From: Lepidodermella squamata
Lineage: Eukaryota; Gastrotricha
Length of the DNA stretch: 64,000 nt
Reading direction: 5' to 3'
Assembly (NCBI GenBank): GCA_047495785.1
Contig: JBLDXI010000055.1
Location: 1,488,001-1,552,000, forward strand
Of this stretch, positions 48,541 through 58,504 are shown piece after piece; position 1 is the stretch's first letter; each line of letters begins with the position of its first letter. Below the pieces are notes generated by a model. That model was not told where the DNA came from. It saw only the letters and a list, made by a program, of their open reading frames with translations, and did not search any database. The translations under genes were made by a program, and so were the position numbers.

Positions 48541-49803
48541 GGAACGCCGTGAGGAACACCAATGCACTTATTGGCTTATCAGAAAAATACACGTTCAAAC
48601 AGGCCAGGCATTTTTATCGGTATTCTAACTCACAATAGTCACTGCGGTGTTCGACTGAACTGACATCTGACTGAATTGGCTCGAATCGATTGGCTCGAAC
48701 CGATTGACTCTCCTTAGCTCTAAAAGAAGATTATTTGCCAGATGATTATGTAATTTCGAAAATTATTAGAATTTGACATGTACCAAAAAAATTTACCCAG
48801 GTTGTATGTCAAATCGATATATGGGGTATTTGGGCAGCATTCGTAGATAACTTCATTTCTGTTAGCAAAGTGACCAGTCACCGACCACTGTGGATGATGA
48901 GTTAAGCCTGAAATGTCGAATTCGTTGCGGTCATTCACAAAATTATATCGGATTTTGTTGCCCGATGCTGTCCAACTGCCAAATTTGAAGGAACATTTCT
49001 ACGCAAAACATGAAGCAATAAAATTAGCGTGTTTCAAGGGTTTCTACACGAACCATGGTGTCATTATCGCTACGTTCGCAGAGTACTTTGAAAATGCTGG
49101 ATGAAATCCAGACAACAACACCGTCGTGTCCAACCACGGCTATTCGTTCATCAGCCAAATCAGCGGTATATATTGCGTTGTAAAGTGTCGTGTCGGGCGA
49201 CCTGGAAACGAGTAAAAAGTCAGCCTTCCCTATTGATTTCGTGTAATCTTAATCACAAGTAAGCTTACCAAATATCTGTGATGGGCAGAACGAGTTCATC
49301 TATGCCAGCGTGTTCACTGGGCTTCCACGACAACATCGAATCATTCCATTTCTTAGTTAAAATGCAATACTTTGTGACCAGATTCTTAATTTGAAGATGG
49401 CACAAACCTGTGATATCCAGCAATAAATCGTCACTGTCGGTTGGATGCTATCGTTGACCTCAATAATCGATTGAAGTGTCACGCTGACCAACACCGAAAC
49501 TGACTGATTGCTAAAAAAGCCCCACCGTTAATTAACGTGAAATACCTAAGCGCCGATTATTTCCTATTACGAATTCAGAGTAGGCCGGCCGTACTTTCCC
49601 CAGCGCGAGTATTCGCTCATGAGAGTTTTGGCGAGAACTTTCTCAGGCGGAACCGAACCTAGACGGATATTGTAGACTTTTGTTCATCTAACAAGTTTTG
49701 CTCTCTTACTTTGATTTACCGCAGCAGACTGAGAAATGCTGATGCACTGGCTGCCAAGGAAATAGACGAGAGGCAAAAAGTATTGATAACAACGCCAATA
49801 CAT
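48518..49803 (-). CDS. ligand-binding-domain-only Cys-loop receptor gene C (AChBP-like, putatively secreted)
   Basis: Eight exons on the minus strand: 49803-49710, 49658-49571, 49510-49408, 49351-49269, 49201-49054, 48998-48797, 48719-48634 and 48574-48518. All join in phase to an open frame of 286 residues. Exons 1-6 match gene B exon for exon (equal lengths, except exon 5 is 15 nt shorter). Signal peptide MYWRCYQYFLPLVYFLGSQ, then WGKYGRP, IYCWISQ, W-SPDTTLYN, FGSWTASG and IYECCPNTPY, which keeps both loop C tyrosines and the vicinal cysteines. The Cys loop is CERSDNDTMKC, with only 9 residues between cysteines. After LRR the protein has 14 extra residues, then PISALVFLTAFLTLHLLI and stop: TM2-TM4 are absent. 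Either a soluble binding protein or a young pseudogene; all splice sites and the frame are intact. Confidence 0.7.
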
Positions 49804-50039
49804 TTTGAAATTACTGTTTTTCTAAATATAATATGATACGAGTCTGAGCTGAAGAAAACACCTTGGAAACACGTGAGGATGTAATACCTTGGCGTACCGA
49901 AACGTCACCAAAATTATATTCAGTTGATCAACATAAATAACAACCCTCTTCCGCAGCTATGTGGAATATTGTAACACTGGATATGATGCAGGATTTCGGA
50001 ACGTCGTTTATCGTTCACGGCAAGCGTTAATTAGGCTTA

Positions 50040-50480
50040 TAGATTATCGCTCCCTGAACTTTAATGAGCCATAATCCTCTGCATAAGCTAAAAATAGCTG
50101 AAAGACTGAAAAAAATTAAATGTGATGATGAAAAATGTAACCAAAGCGACGGCTAGTTTTAGAATTATCACGCGAAAGCCATGTAAATTTGTGAGCCGGT
50201 GCGGTAAACATACATTCAAAAACACTCCGGGAAGGTACCACACTGGAATGATCTGCTGGTGCGAGAAGCCGCTTTTATAGGCGCTGGTGGCGGTAATGTG
50301 AAGCATTGTGGCTGAGAATGGAGCGATGAGGGCTGCAACGCAGAGCAATAATAGCCCGCCGATTTGAGAATCCGAACACAACTGCAGAGCAGAAAACTGC
50401 GTCAGATATGCCAGATATGCTTTCTGAGCGAGTGGGCGATCGACATAAAAGCGTTTAACAGCAAGCTTTTTCTTGATCAT
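50040..50480 (-). pseudogene. duplicated open-frame fragment, unknown membrane protein (unit 1)
   Basis: A minus-strand frame encodes about 130 residues with two or three hydrophobic segments (GGLLLLCVAALIAPFSATML; FRVIILKLAVALVTFFIITF) and the shared motif FSATML-x7-SAYxSGFSHQQ. The same motif appears in the corresponding place of unit 2 (52790-53088), where the frame is broken. The segment loosely resembles a channel TM3 region followed by PVWYLPGVFLNVC, but I cannot assign it firmly. No start or splice model was found. Confidence 0.35.
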
Positions 50481-50536
50481 TTGCTTTTTGCTTCATGTAT
50501 AATGTATGTAATGGGAGCTTCGAAGCCGCAGCGTTC

Positions 50537-50625
50537 ATGATCTGCACGTTCAAAAATGTATTTGAGAGCTGTGCTCGAGGTTCGCCTGGGCTACTGCATT
50601 CGACGCCGCCGTCCACGCTGACCAC
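50537..50625 (+). pseudogene. fragment of channel gene F (TM3-loop exon)
   Basis: ATGATCTGCACGTTCAAAAA followed by TGTATTTGAGAGC and CTACTGCATTCGACGCCGCC matches the plus-strand exon of gene F at about 57417-57505, with a 6-nt gap and small changes. Orientation is opposite to the surrounding minus-strand fragments. It is an isolated exon piece, so it was moved by recombination or transposition. Confidence 0.7.
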
Positions 50626-50997
50626 AACTTGAGCTTTCAAGTTGATAATGCTTTGCGGATCTCTATCAGACATTACCCTTCACCTTTTTCAAAGACTTCC
50701 GCTAGTATATTTCCAGGTACTATGGCGAATCACGAGCCATTCGCTATCGATCGCCCAAATCATGGAGAGTAGAGATACCGAATTTTAATACCAGATCATC
50801 GGTCGTAAAATTCAAATACGGAAAGCGGGCTGCTGCGGAAAATGAAGCCATAGCGCTGAAAGTAGTTTAGGTGGCAGGTAGAGCATCCTTCAAATTATAA
50901 AATCGCTTTTTGATCGAACTCGAATCAAAAATACTTTTATTTTATTTAACTTATATAAATTTAAACATGTAAATCGACGTCAGAATCCTTCTGTGAT

Positions 50998-51120
50998 TTA
51001 TGAACGTCTGGGATGACAAACGATGAGAGCTACGGTATTCGACAACAGGGAAGAAATCGCTGCCAATGCGATCAGCACATCCGCGATCGCCCGCCATTCG
51101 CTTATGATAATGAGCCGCTA
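50998..51120 (-). pseudogene. orphan TM4 exon remnant of a gene B-like channel
   Basis: Minus strand reads SEWRAIADVLIALAAISSLLSNTVALIVCHPRRS and stop at 50998, closely matching the C-terminus of gene B (DWRTIADVLNALAAVSFLLSNTVALIVCHPRP). TM1-TM3 are missing between it and the exon 6 tail at about 51180-51230. It is therefore the other end of the deletion that produced the truncated gene D. Confidence 0.8.
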
Positions 51121-51193
51121 TTCTAATAACAATGACTAGATATTGGAATTCGTACTTATATATCATGCACAAAAGACTTACTTCGATGGTAGA

Positions 51194-52451
51194 TCAAATC
51201 AATGAATGAAGGGTCTTGGCAGCAGACAACAGAAACGCCAAGGCGCTTAGTGGCTTTTTAAAGAAATATGTTAATAGGTATACATGCCGGCATGAATTTT
51301 AAATATTCAAATGTCAAACTCACAGTGGTCACTGCAGTGTTTGAACTGACAGCTCTGACTTCTCTGATCGGCTCTAACTGATTAGCTCTCTTCAACTCTA
51401 AAAGAATATTTGCCAGATTGGAAATTTTTCATTAAACATGTACCAAACAAATTTACCTAAGTTGTATGTCAAATCGATATATGGAATCTTAGGGCAGCAT
51501 TCGTAGATAACTTCATTTCTGTTAGCAAAGTGACGTGTCACTGTCCACTGGGGATGTTCAGTGAAGGCTGACATGCTGAAGTCGTTTTTATCAGACGAAA
51601 AATTATATCGGATTTTAGCGCCCGATGCTGACCAACTACCGAATTTGAAGAAGCATTTCTATTAAAACGCATGGAGAAGTAACATTGAAAGTGTGTTTCA
51701 GGGGTTTCTGCACGAACCAGTGTGTCATTATTGCTACGTTCGCAGAGTACTTTGAAATTGCGAGGTGAAATAAGTGTAACTGCCCCGGTGTGTTGAATCG
51801 AAGCTCCTCGCTCATCTGCAAAATCATCCGTGTAAAGACCGTTGTAAAGCGTCGTGTCAGGGGACCTAAAAAGTCAGCGTCTGCTCTATTGATACCGTGT
51901 AAAATATTCATCACGAGTAAGCTTACCAAATATCTTTGATGGGCAGAACGAGTTCATCTATGCCAGCGTGTTCACTGGGCTTCCACGACAACATCGAATC
52001 ATTCCACGACTGAGTTTAAGAGCAATAATATTAAGTGAACTTATTGTTAAGATGACACGAACTTGATATAGCCAGCAGTAAATCGTTACTGCGGGTTGGA
52101 AGCTGTTGTCTACCTCAATAATCGATTGAAGAGTCACGTCAAAATTGACCGACACTGGCTGATTGCTATAAAATCCCACCATTATTATGAGGGATATACC
52201 CAAGTGCCGATTATTTCTTACGGGTCCATAGTAGGCCGGCCATACTTTCCCAAGCGCGAGTATTCGCTCATGAGAGCTTTGACGAGGACTTTCTCAGGCG
52301 GAGCCAAATCTGAACGGATATTGTAGACTAAGGTTTATCAAAAAAGTTTTGCTGTCTTACTTTGATTTGACGCAGCAGACTGACTGCCGATGCACTGGCT
52401 ACCAAGCAAGAAAACGAGAGGGAAATAGTATTGATAACAACGCCAAAACAT
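51194..52451 (-). CDS. ligand-binding-domain-only Cys-loop receptor gene D (AChBP-like, putatively secreted)
   Basis: Eight exons on the minus strand: 52451-52361, 52309-52222, 52165-52063, 52009-51927, 51865-51718, 51658-51457, 51397-51324 and 51253-51194. All are in phase, giving 282 residues. Same plan as gene C: signal peptide MFWRCYQYYFPLVFLLGSQ, intact binding domain with SPDTTLYN, FGSWSASG and IYECCPKIPY, a Cys loop CERSNNDTLKC of 9 residues between cysteines, a lengthened LRR-TM1 junction, then PLSALAFLLSAAKTLHSLI and stop. The last exon is fused to the tail of another copy's exon 6, as in gene C. Protein identity to gene C is partial, so both copies have diverged for some time while keeping open frames. 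Function could be ligand sequestration or a decoy subunit; pseudogene is the alternative. Confidence 0.7.
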
Positions 52452-52787
52452 TTTGAAATGTATGTTTTCTAAACATATAAAATTTTCCGTAAGATTCCGA
52501 GCTGACGAAGATATCTTGGAACTTGGAACATGGAAAAGTATATTTTTATTTGCGGTTTGCCTGACGCCTTGGCGTAGCAGAACGTCACAGAAATTACATT
52601 CAGTCAATCGAAATATACTAAACATCAGTCCTCTTCCCGCAGCTTTGCGGAATTTATACTGGATATGGTACGGGATCTATTTCGATTATCGCGCCCGGCC
52701 CCGCAATAATGCCTTAATTTGGCTGAGATTATCGTTGCCCGGACTATAAACGTGTAATATATACTCCTGAGTACAAGCTAAAAATAG

Positions 52788-53088
52788 CTAAAAAAAATTA
52801 AAAGGAAGCAAAAAGTGGCACGAACGCCCTATAAATTTGTGAGCCGCTCGTGCAGAGCTCCGTGCTGAGGTACCACGCTGCTGGTGCGAGAAACCGCTTA
52901 TATAGGCGCTGGTGGCGGCATTGCGAAGCATTGTGGCGGAGAATACAGCGCTGAGAGCGGAGAACGCCAATAGTAGCCGGCCGATTTGAATACATATCCG
53001 AATTCAACTGCGTAGCAGAATAACTGTCAGATACGCGTTCTAAGCGTTTAACACTAAGCTCGGTTTTTTTCTTGATCAATCGCTTCAT
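52788..53088 (-). pseudogene. duplicated open-frame fragment, unknown membrane protein (unit 2)
   Basis: Counterpart of 50040-50480. It keeps SAVFSATMLRNAATSAYISGFSHQQ in one frame and the N-terminal part in another, so it is frameshifted. Confidence 0.35.
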
Positions 53089-53203
53089 TGCGCTCTCTCA
53101 TCGTTCAGGTTATCATATCAGAAAAGCACCGACGCAAGGAAAATAATTTGCTGCTGGTGTTCCAACCGCAAATCATTTGCCCATTTGCAATCATCTCGCA
53201 TAT

Positions 53204-53384
53204 ATCGTTAGCGGCGCGCCAAAACAACCACTTAGATGATTCATTCAATCGTACTTGAAGTCGCCGAACGTAATGATAAAGTACGATAGGCCATTTGAGC
53301 ACTGATTTTTTTCTACTCTCGATCGTACTATCCATATAAAATCTATAAATAGTAAAGTGGTAGTTTTGGCGCGCCGCTAACGAT
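53204..53384. mobile_element. MITE-like element with 30-bp terminal inverted repeats
   Basis: ATCGTTAGCGGCGCGCCAAA... (53204-53233) is the reverse complement of 53355-53384 with one mismatch in 30. Total length is 181 bp, non-coding, with a GGCGCGCC core in each arm. The flanking target duplication is at most AT. Typical size and layout for a miniature inverted-repeat element. Confidence 0.75.
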
Positions 53385-54430
53385 ATGAGCATGTTGAGTG
53401 ATGGTTCTTCCTGTTTGCAAAATTCAGATATAAAAGCAATTCGGAACACGCAGCATGAAAAAGTCTTGAAAAAGTTCATCATAATTTCTGCTGCGTCACG
53501 CATCCTGAGCGGTGTGCAATGACGTATTGGTAAAGCTCTTAAGCTTGATTCGCTGATCTTGTGCGTTCAAAACGGGCTGCGGCAGCGCTTTCTTTCGCTA
53601 TAAGTGAATATTGCTGATAATAGGCCAAAATTCATGGAGTAAACTTTTCTAGTAGAAAGTAGATCTAGTAGATCATTTCGCTCATTTTTCGAACAAAAAT
53701 ATCGAATCTTTCATCATTTTCAATACACTTTGATTTTGGCTTGACTTAGGATCGACTAACGTTGGTCCTCCTCCGACACTCAGTATGGTTGGAGGAACAC
53801 CATCATCCTTCAGCCATACTGGGTACACCGGAGTGAATTTTATTTCGTTATGTGTACAGGTTTCTTTTTTGTCTTTTTGCTCTAAACGAAATAAAGAAGA
53901 TGTAATGTAATGTAATGTAGTAGATCTAGGTTTTCCCCATGGGGCATCTTGCAACGATCGCTCCCTCTCATTCCTTTTTGTCGCACGCTGTTTCCAACGC
54001 ATTTTCAACGAGGGAAGCACGTTAGCTTGATTTTTTTTCAGACAAATGGCCTTCCTATTTTATTGGCGGTAAAATCTTCCATAGGAGTAAACTTTTCCCG
54101 AATTGAATTTGAATGGAATGCTAGGCTATGAATACTGATGAGATTCGCATCTACAATATAGCCAATCACGGAACAGGCTTCGTGATCTTGGCGTGTTAAA
54201 TAATTAAAATTACAACTACTAGGTAAATGGTACATGTGACTTTAAATTATCATAGAACGACTATCGAGTAATAAGTAATTGCTAATGATTGACGTTATCG
54301 CATGCGAAACAAAACAACAATAAATTCGAGAAGAAAGCCGTCGGGAATATTTTTTAAACTTATATTATCAATAAACAAGAGTGATTTTAGCCTGGATATG
54401 TATAATTTAAAAGAAAGCACGCCGCAAAAA
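53385..54430. other. spacer with retroelement remnant before gene F
   Basis: About 1 kb. The only recognised item is the 3' end of a retroelement at 53755-53925 (listed separately). A minus-strand open frame at 53682-54020 overlaps that remnant and is not called. Confidence 0.5.
53755..53925 (+). mobile_element. 3' end of a non-LTR retrotransposon with (TGTAA)n tail
   Basis: GGGTACACCGGAGTGAATTT, a T-rich block, then GAAATAAAGAAGATG followed by three copies of TGTAA. A second, diverged copy with the same order and a shorter TGTAA tail lies at 60825-60950. A microsatellite tail after a short A/T-rich 3' UTR is typical of some LINE families. No reverse transcriptase frame is visible nearby. 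Confidence 0.5.
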
Positions 54431-55613
54431 ATGAGACTGATCCGAATGTTTCTCATGATCCTGCATCTTGGCTGGGCGAACGCCAAAGGTCATAGCTATA
54501 GATTTCCTTTTGCTCTTCAGAATTATGGACCATCCAACAATTCCTGGGTTCTTGCTCCTACGGCAATAGGCGCTGGTCTACTTAAGACAACTACTACTGC
54601 TCCTGCTGTGGCTGATGCCGAACACTTCAATCCGACTGAATATTTACTTTCGAAATGCCGCGTTGCACCTTACAACAATGCGCCGGAAGATCATTTAGGT
54701 ATCAAGACGCAACTAAACGTTCAACTAGAAGTCGATCGCTTTCTCAGGATTGATGACGTTGCTGAATCTTTTCAGTTCAATGGGGCAGTAGTTTACAGTT
54801 GGACAGTTAGTTGCGTAGCCAGAGTAGCTCGCTCTTCCGATTGGCCCCCAAACCTGACTTCAATGGCTAATATAGCGGATAGCGACAAATATTGGAAGCC
54901 GTCATTCGCTCATCAAAACTCGCTTACTGATGTCTTGATGAAGAACTCTTTCCAACTGTTCATGAACATTCTGCCCCAAGCTGGCGCTTTCATTGTGGTA
55001 TTAATCGGAAGTTTCAATTCTTACTGTGACATCGATTTGACAAAATTTCCATCTTCCTCTTCCTTCTCCTATTCTTCCTATTCTTCCACTCTCTCTTCTT
55101 CCTTCTGTCTTCCTCCTAATCTCCCTTCTCTCTTCCTTAGGGCCGCGCTGGCCTCTGCGCGCGGCGCTCTTCCTTTTCTTCCTTTTATAGACGAATTCTT
55201 GCGTTTTGAGTCACTGACGCGAGCCAATCGCAATTCGACACATTTCAATTTGAAAATTATTAAGGCGCATTTTTTATTATATGTTTGCTGTTTGACGCAC
55301 ACATTTATTTTGTTGTAACACAAATAAAAGTGTGTGCTTTTTCGTGCCTTTTTTGCTAGGTCACTATGTCGGCAGAATCATAATAGTATTATGTCCATGG
55401 CATGAGTTCAAGTAGGGCACCAAAAGTATTATGTCCAGTAAAAAATCACACACTCACTCGCAAAATATAATGTTGACGTAAAAATCGCCAAACAAATATA
55501 TTCATACATGAGGAATCGCAAGCACAGCAGTGTAATGTTGATGCCAAGTGAAAAAATAACCAACATTGTTCACACTTGAAAATAAATAGCTTAAAAGTGG
55601 ATGCGCGCATGAG

Positions 55614-55624
55614 GAATCGAACCG
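55614..55624 (-). promoter_or_regulatory. RNA polymerase III B-box match, possible tRNA-derived SINE head
   Basis: Minus strand GGTTCGATTCC is a perfect match to the B-box consensus. About 30 nt upstream is TTCTGGTTAGT, resembling a D-arm/A-box. The 5' half does not fold as a tRNA, so a decayed SINE is more likely than a tRNA gene. Confidence 0.35.
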
Positions 55625-55998
55625 CGACATATAACAAAAACTAACCAGAATACAAAAAACGCCGCAATATCCTATCTGCAACGCATGTCCAAATTCGGCG
55701 ATAACGATGCAGCATCGGTTCAAATGGCCGGTGCCATTCGATCCACCGTGACTGACCACCCATAGTTTTGCCTCGATGGCATATTTTACTAAAAAAATTT
55801 GAAAATAAAGCTGATTTTTCGATCTCAAAATGAGCCCTCGTGGACAATAGGACTATTGGCCGTACGCACGACGATTTAACAAGACAAAAGCGGCGTTTTC
55901 ATGGAACGGATTCGAGATTTTAATTGCGATTTCGGAAAATTTGATCAAATTTGAAATTAAATTAGCCCAAGGGTCGAAATAATATTACGGAATATCTT

Positions 55999-56283
55999 TT
56001 AGCGGAACCAAATTTACGGTGAGCGGAACCTAATTTGCTGTAGCGGAACCAAAGTCGAAATATGCCAAGAGTCATTTTTTCAATATTTCTACGAATTGTA
56101 GGCTAAGCGTGAATTCTGAATGGAACACTCCGTCTTATAGAGAAATTTGCGCTGCATTCACTGGTGAATTTTCTAGAATTATTGCGGCCAATTTTGACCT
56201 GCTATCAATATCTGAAAAGCGATTTCAGGCCAATAGAAAAGTCTAAAATTTGGTTCCGCTCACCGTAAATTTGGTTCCGCTAA
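55999..56283. mobile_element. nested MITE with about 38-bp terminal inverted repeats
   Basis: TTAGCGGAACCAAATTTACG... at 55999-56036 is the reverse complement of 56246-56283 with one mismatch. The unit AGCGGAACC occurs three times near the left end and twice (inverted) at the right. It lies inside the larger insertion, so it arrived later or came with it. Confidence 0.8.
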
Positions 56284-56605
56284 CAGGAGGACCCGAAATA
56301 ATATCGCATTAATTTGAGTGGGCTTTTAGTTTGCGAACTCCCCTCAATTCGGGCCCTGAGAGTACCTTAATTCAACGGTTTTCAAAATGTATCTGAACTC
56401 ATGCTCAAAAATCACGCTAATTGACTTACCAATGTTGGGGCCCAAGTCCGAATTCGGCCCGTACGCGCTCCGGCCGACCCGTACGCAGACAGGTAACATT
56501 GATTTGCCGCTCCGCGCTCGGGCCGCTTTAAAACATGCCCTTATCAAAGAGAAAAAACCCTATTAAACTTGTTTATTTATTAAAATTTTCTTTATCAGCT
56601 AAACC

Positions 56606-56704
56606 GAGAGACGGCCGATATTTTGACACTAAATTTGCCCGGTTACGACCACTTCTAAGATAGCTACCTTTGTAAATTTGGTATAATAAAATCGGCCGTC
56701 TCTT
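56606..56704. repeat. short palindromic pair inside the 1.77-kb insertion
   Basis: AGAGACGGCCGAT (56607-56619) pairs with ATCGGCCGTCTCT (56691-56703), 71 bp apart. Possibly another small inverted-repeat element. Confidence 0.5.
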
Positions 56705-57565
56705 ACTCTTTCGATGACCAAACGCTCGGCCATGGAACCGATAATCGAAGCGCTGGCGCCAGCGATTTATGTGATCGATCGATTTGTAATTAGTTCAGCT
56801 TTTTTACTCTATCTATATGGAGCTTTCCATTCGATACTCAAACTTGTCACGTCAGTTTAGTTGTGCTATATCCAACCAAATCGGTGGTCATAAAAGAAAT
56901 TGGATTCATTTCGACCTTTGTCACCGACAATTTCATGGGCGCAAATGCAGATTGGTCGTTTCTAGGAAATCAAACGGAAATCGGTGAAATCAAGCTACCT
57001 CCAGTTGGAACTTTCGCAAGAGCAGTTTTTTCGTTCCAGTTCGCCCGTCGGCCTCAATACGTGTTGTTCAGCCTACTAGCTCCTAGTATTGTGCTCAATA
57101 TTTTGCTGCTAGGGATGTTTCTGATCCCAGGTGAAAATTAACATAATCGGTTTAACGATGCGTTATTCCTTTCTTTTATTGATGTTGTAGGGGAGTTTCC
57201 AGACAGGGCAACCTACGCTGTCACGCTGATGCTATCAATATTCGTTTTACAGGTATTCTAGCTTCAGTAAGATCTATTAAATCGGCTTTTTCCTGAATCT
57301 ATTATGTGCAGACTCAAATTCTATCGATCATTCCGAAGACCCCGCGAACAATTGTCGTAACCTATTACGCTTTCGCTCTAACTCTTTTCGCCATGGTGTG
57401 CACACTCTATGCTGGAGTGATCTGCACGTTCAAAAATGTATTTGAGAGCAGTGCTCGCCGAGAAGTCGAGGTTCGCCTTTGCTACTGCATTCGACGCCGC
57501 CTACAACTCGGCAATCTTGTTGATATTTGCGCATTCGTAGCTGCGCTCACCATTTATTTAATCAT

Positions 57566-58504
57566 GCACATTTCCCCATCCGCCGGTGTTTCCTCCACGC
57601 GCGCATTCCTATTGGTTGGTTAAATTTACGCGTAACCGCACGTCGCGCGCATTTATTGCGCAACAAATAATTGCAGCTTTCTACCCGCGCGCTGCAAAAT
57701 CACAAGAAAATCACAAGTCAGCTAGCCCGAACTGAACAAGTCCAGTATATCATGTGAAGCGCAAGCATCGAGAGTACATTTTTCAGTTAGTACCAAGTTT
57801 CAAAAATTGCAAATTTAAGAATATATGCGAGAAATAATGATGCCTTACAATCGACAGGGCGCTCAAAAAATATTTCCAAGCAAAATAAAATCACGCCACC
57901 ATGGTTCATCATGGTATTATGTCGCTTTTATGAAATCGCAATTGTTCTACATTTTTAGAAGCGCATGAGTTTTGATCATTCTAAAAATTCATTCTATTTA
58001 CATCCACTCCATATTATAAGCGGCTCCGGTTATGAGCGGCAACTTTTCAAACTTCAAACGCACAAACTTTCAATGGCAAAAAACATTTTTCAAGCAATTC
58101 GATGAAGCGCGAAAATAATCAAATTTGTATGGTCTCTAGCTATGTTTTGATGAAAATGATTCACCGCGCTTTGGCAATTTGTGAGGTAAAATTTGAATTT
58201 TGCGCGCGAACCATTTTCTATCTAATAGATAGGTAAATAAGATCAAAATACATGATATTCGAAATTTTGTCAATTTTTTCGACAACAAAATCTGCCTTAA
58301 TTAAAGCTTTTCTATTTTCTTGAAAGCATTCCGTCGTCTTCGTCTTGGAGGAATGACATCGAAATCAAAATCATTCCTCCAAGGTCTTTGTTCTCGTCCG
58401 TGCGCGCGCGCACGCAGGCTGTAATTATCTTACTTGTTGCGCAACAAGGCCCAGCCAATAGGAGCGCGCGCGCGGAGGAAACACCGGCGGATGGGGAAAT
58501 GTGC
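57566..58504. mobile_element. 939-bp non-autonomous DNA transposon with about 55-bp TIRs and 9-bp target duplication
   Basis: Ends GCACATTTCCCCATCCGCCG... and its reverse complement are nearly identical over about 55 bp, then decay near the CCTATTGG motif. TTTAATCAT is duplicated at 57557-57565 and 58505-58513. A 9-bp duplication with long TIRs would fit a Mutator-like or similar superfamily. No transposase frame. Internal hairpin CTTGGAGGAATGA...TCATTCCTCCAAG near 58344-58383 and GC-rich (CG)n runs near the right end. Confidence 0.88.

Larger units (their letters stand above)
48430..53090. repeat. tandem segmental duplication, two units of about 2.0-2.7 kb
   Basis: Unit 1 (about 48430-50480) and unit 2 (about 51190-53090) align along genes C and D and also upstream of them. 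Shared upstream blocks include GGCGTA(C/G)C(G)AAACGTCAC... (49893 and 52573) and AAGCTAAAAATAGCT (50085 and 52780). Unit 2 has extra insertions upstream of gene D. Sequence between the units contains channel fragments in both orientations. Confidence 0.75.
55053..56823. mobile_element. 1.77-kb insertion in the Cys-loop codons of gene F, 7-bp target duplication
   Basis: Flanked by TTTCCAT at 55046-55052 and 56824-56830. The left end is a (CTT/TCC)n pyrimidine run; the right end shows no matching terminal inverted repeat. If read on the minus strand it would end in a purine-rich tail, which would fit a retroelement. It is composite: it contains a nested inverted-repeat element (55999-56283), a small palindrome (56606-56704) and a tRNA-like B box (55614-55624). 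No long coding frame. Confidence 0.75.

Noticed and set aside
53682-54020. Minus-strand 112-residue open frame
   Set aside because: It overlaps the retroelement 3' remnant and has no recognisable domain.
55053-55318. Ser-rich C-terminal extension of the gene F frame
   Set aside because: These residues come from the pyrimidine-rich end of the insertion, not from the channel gene.
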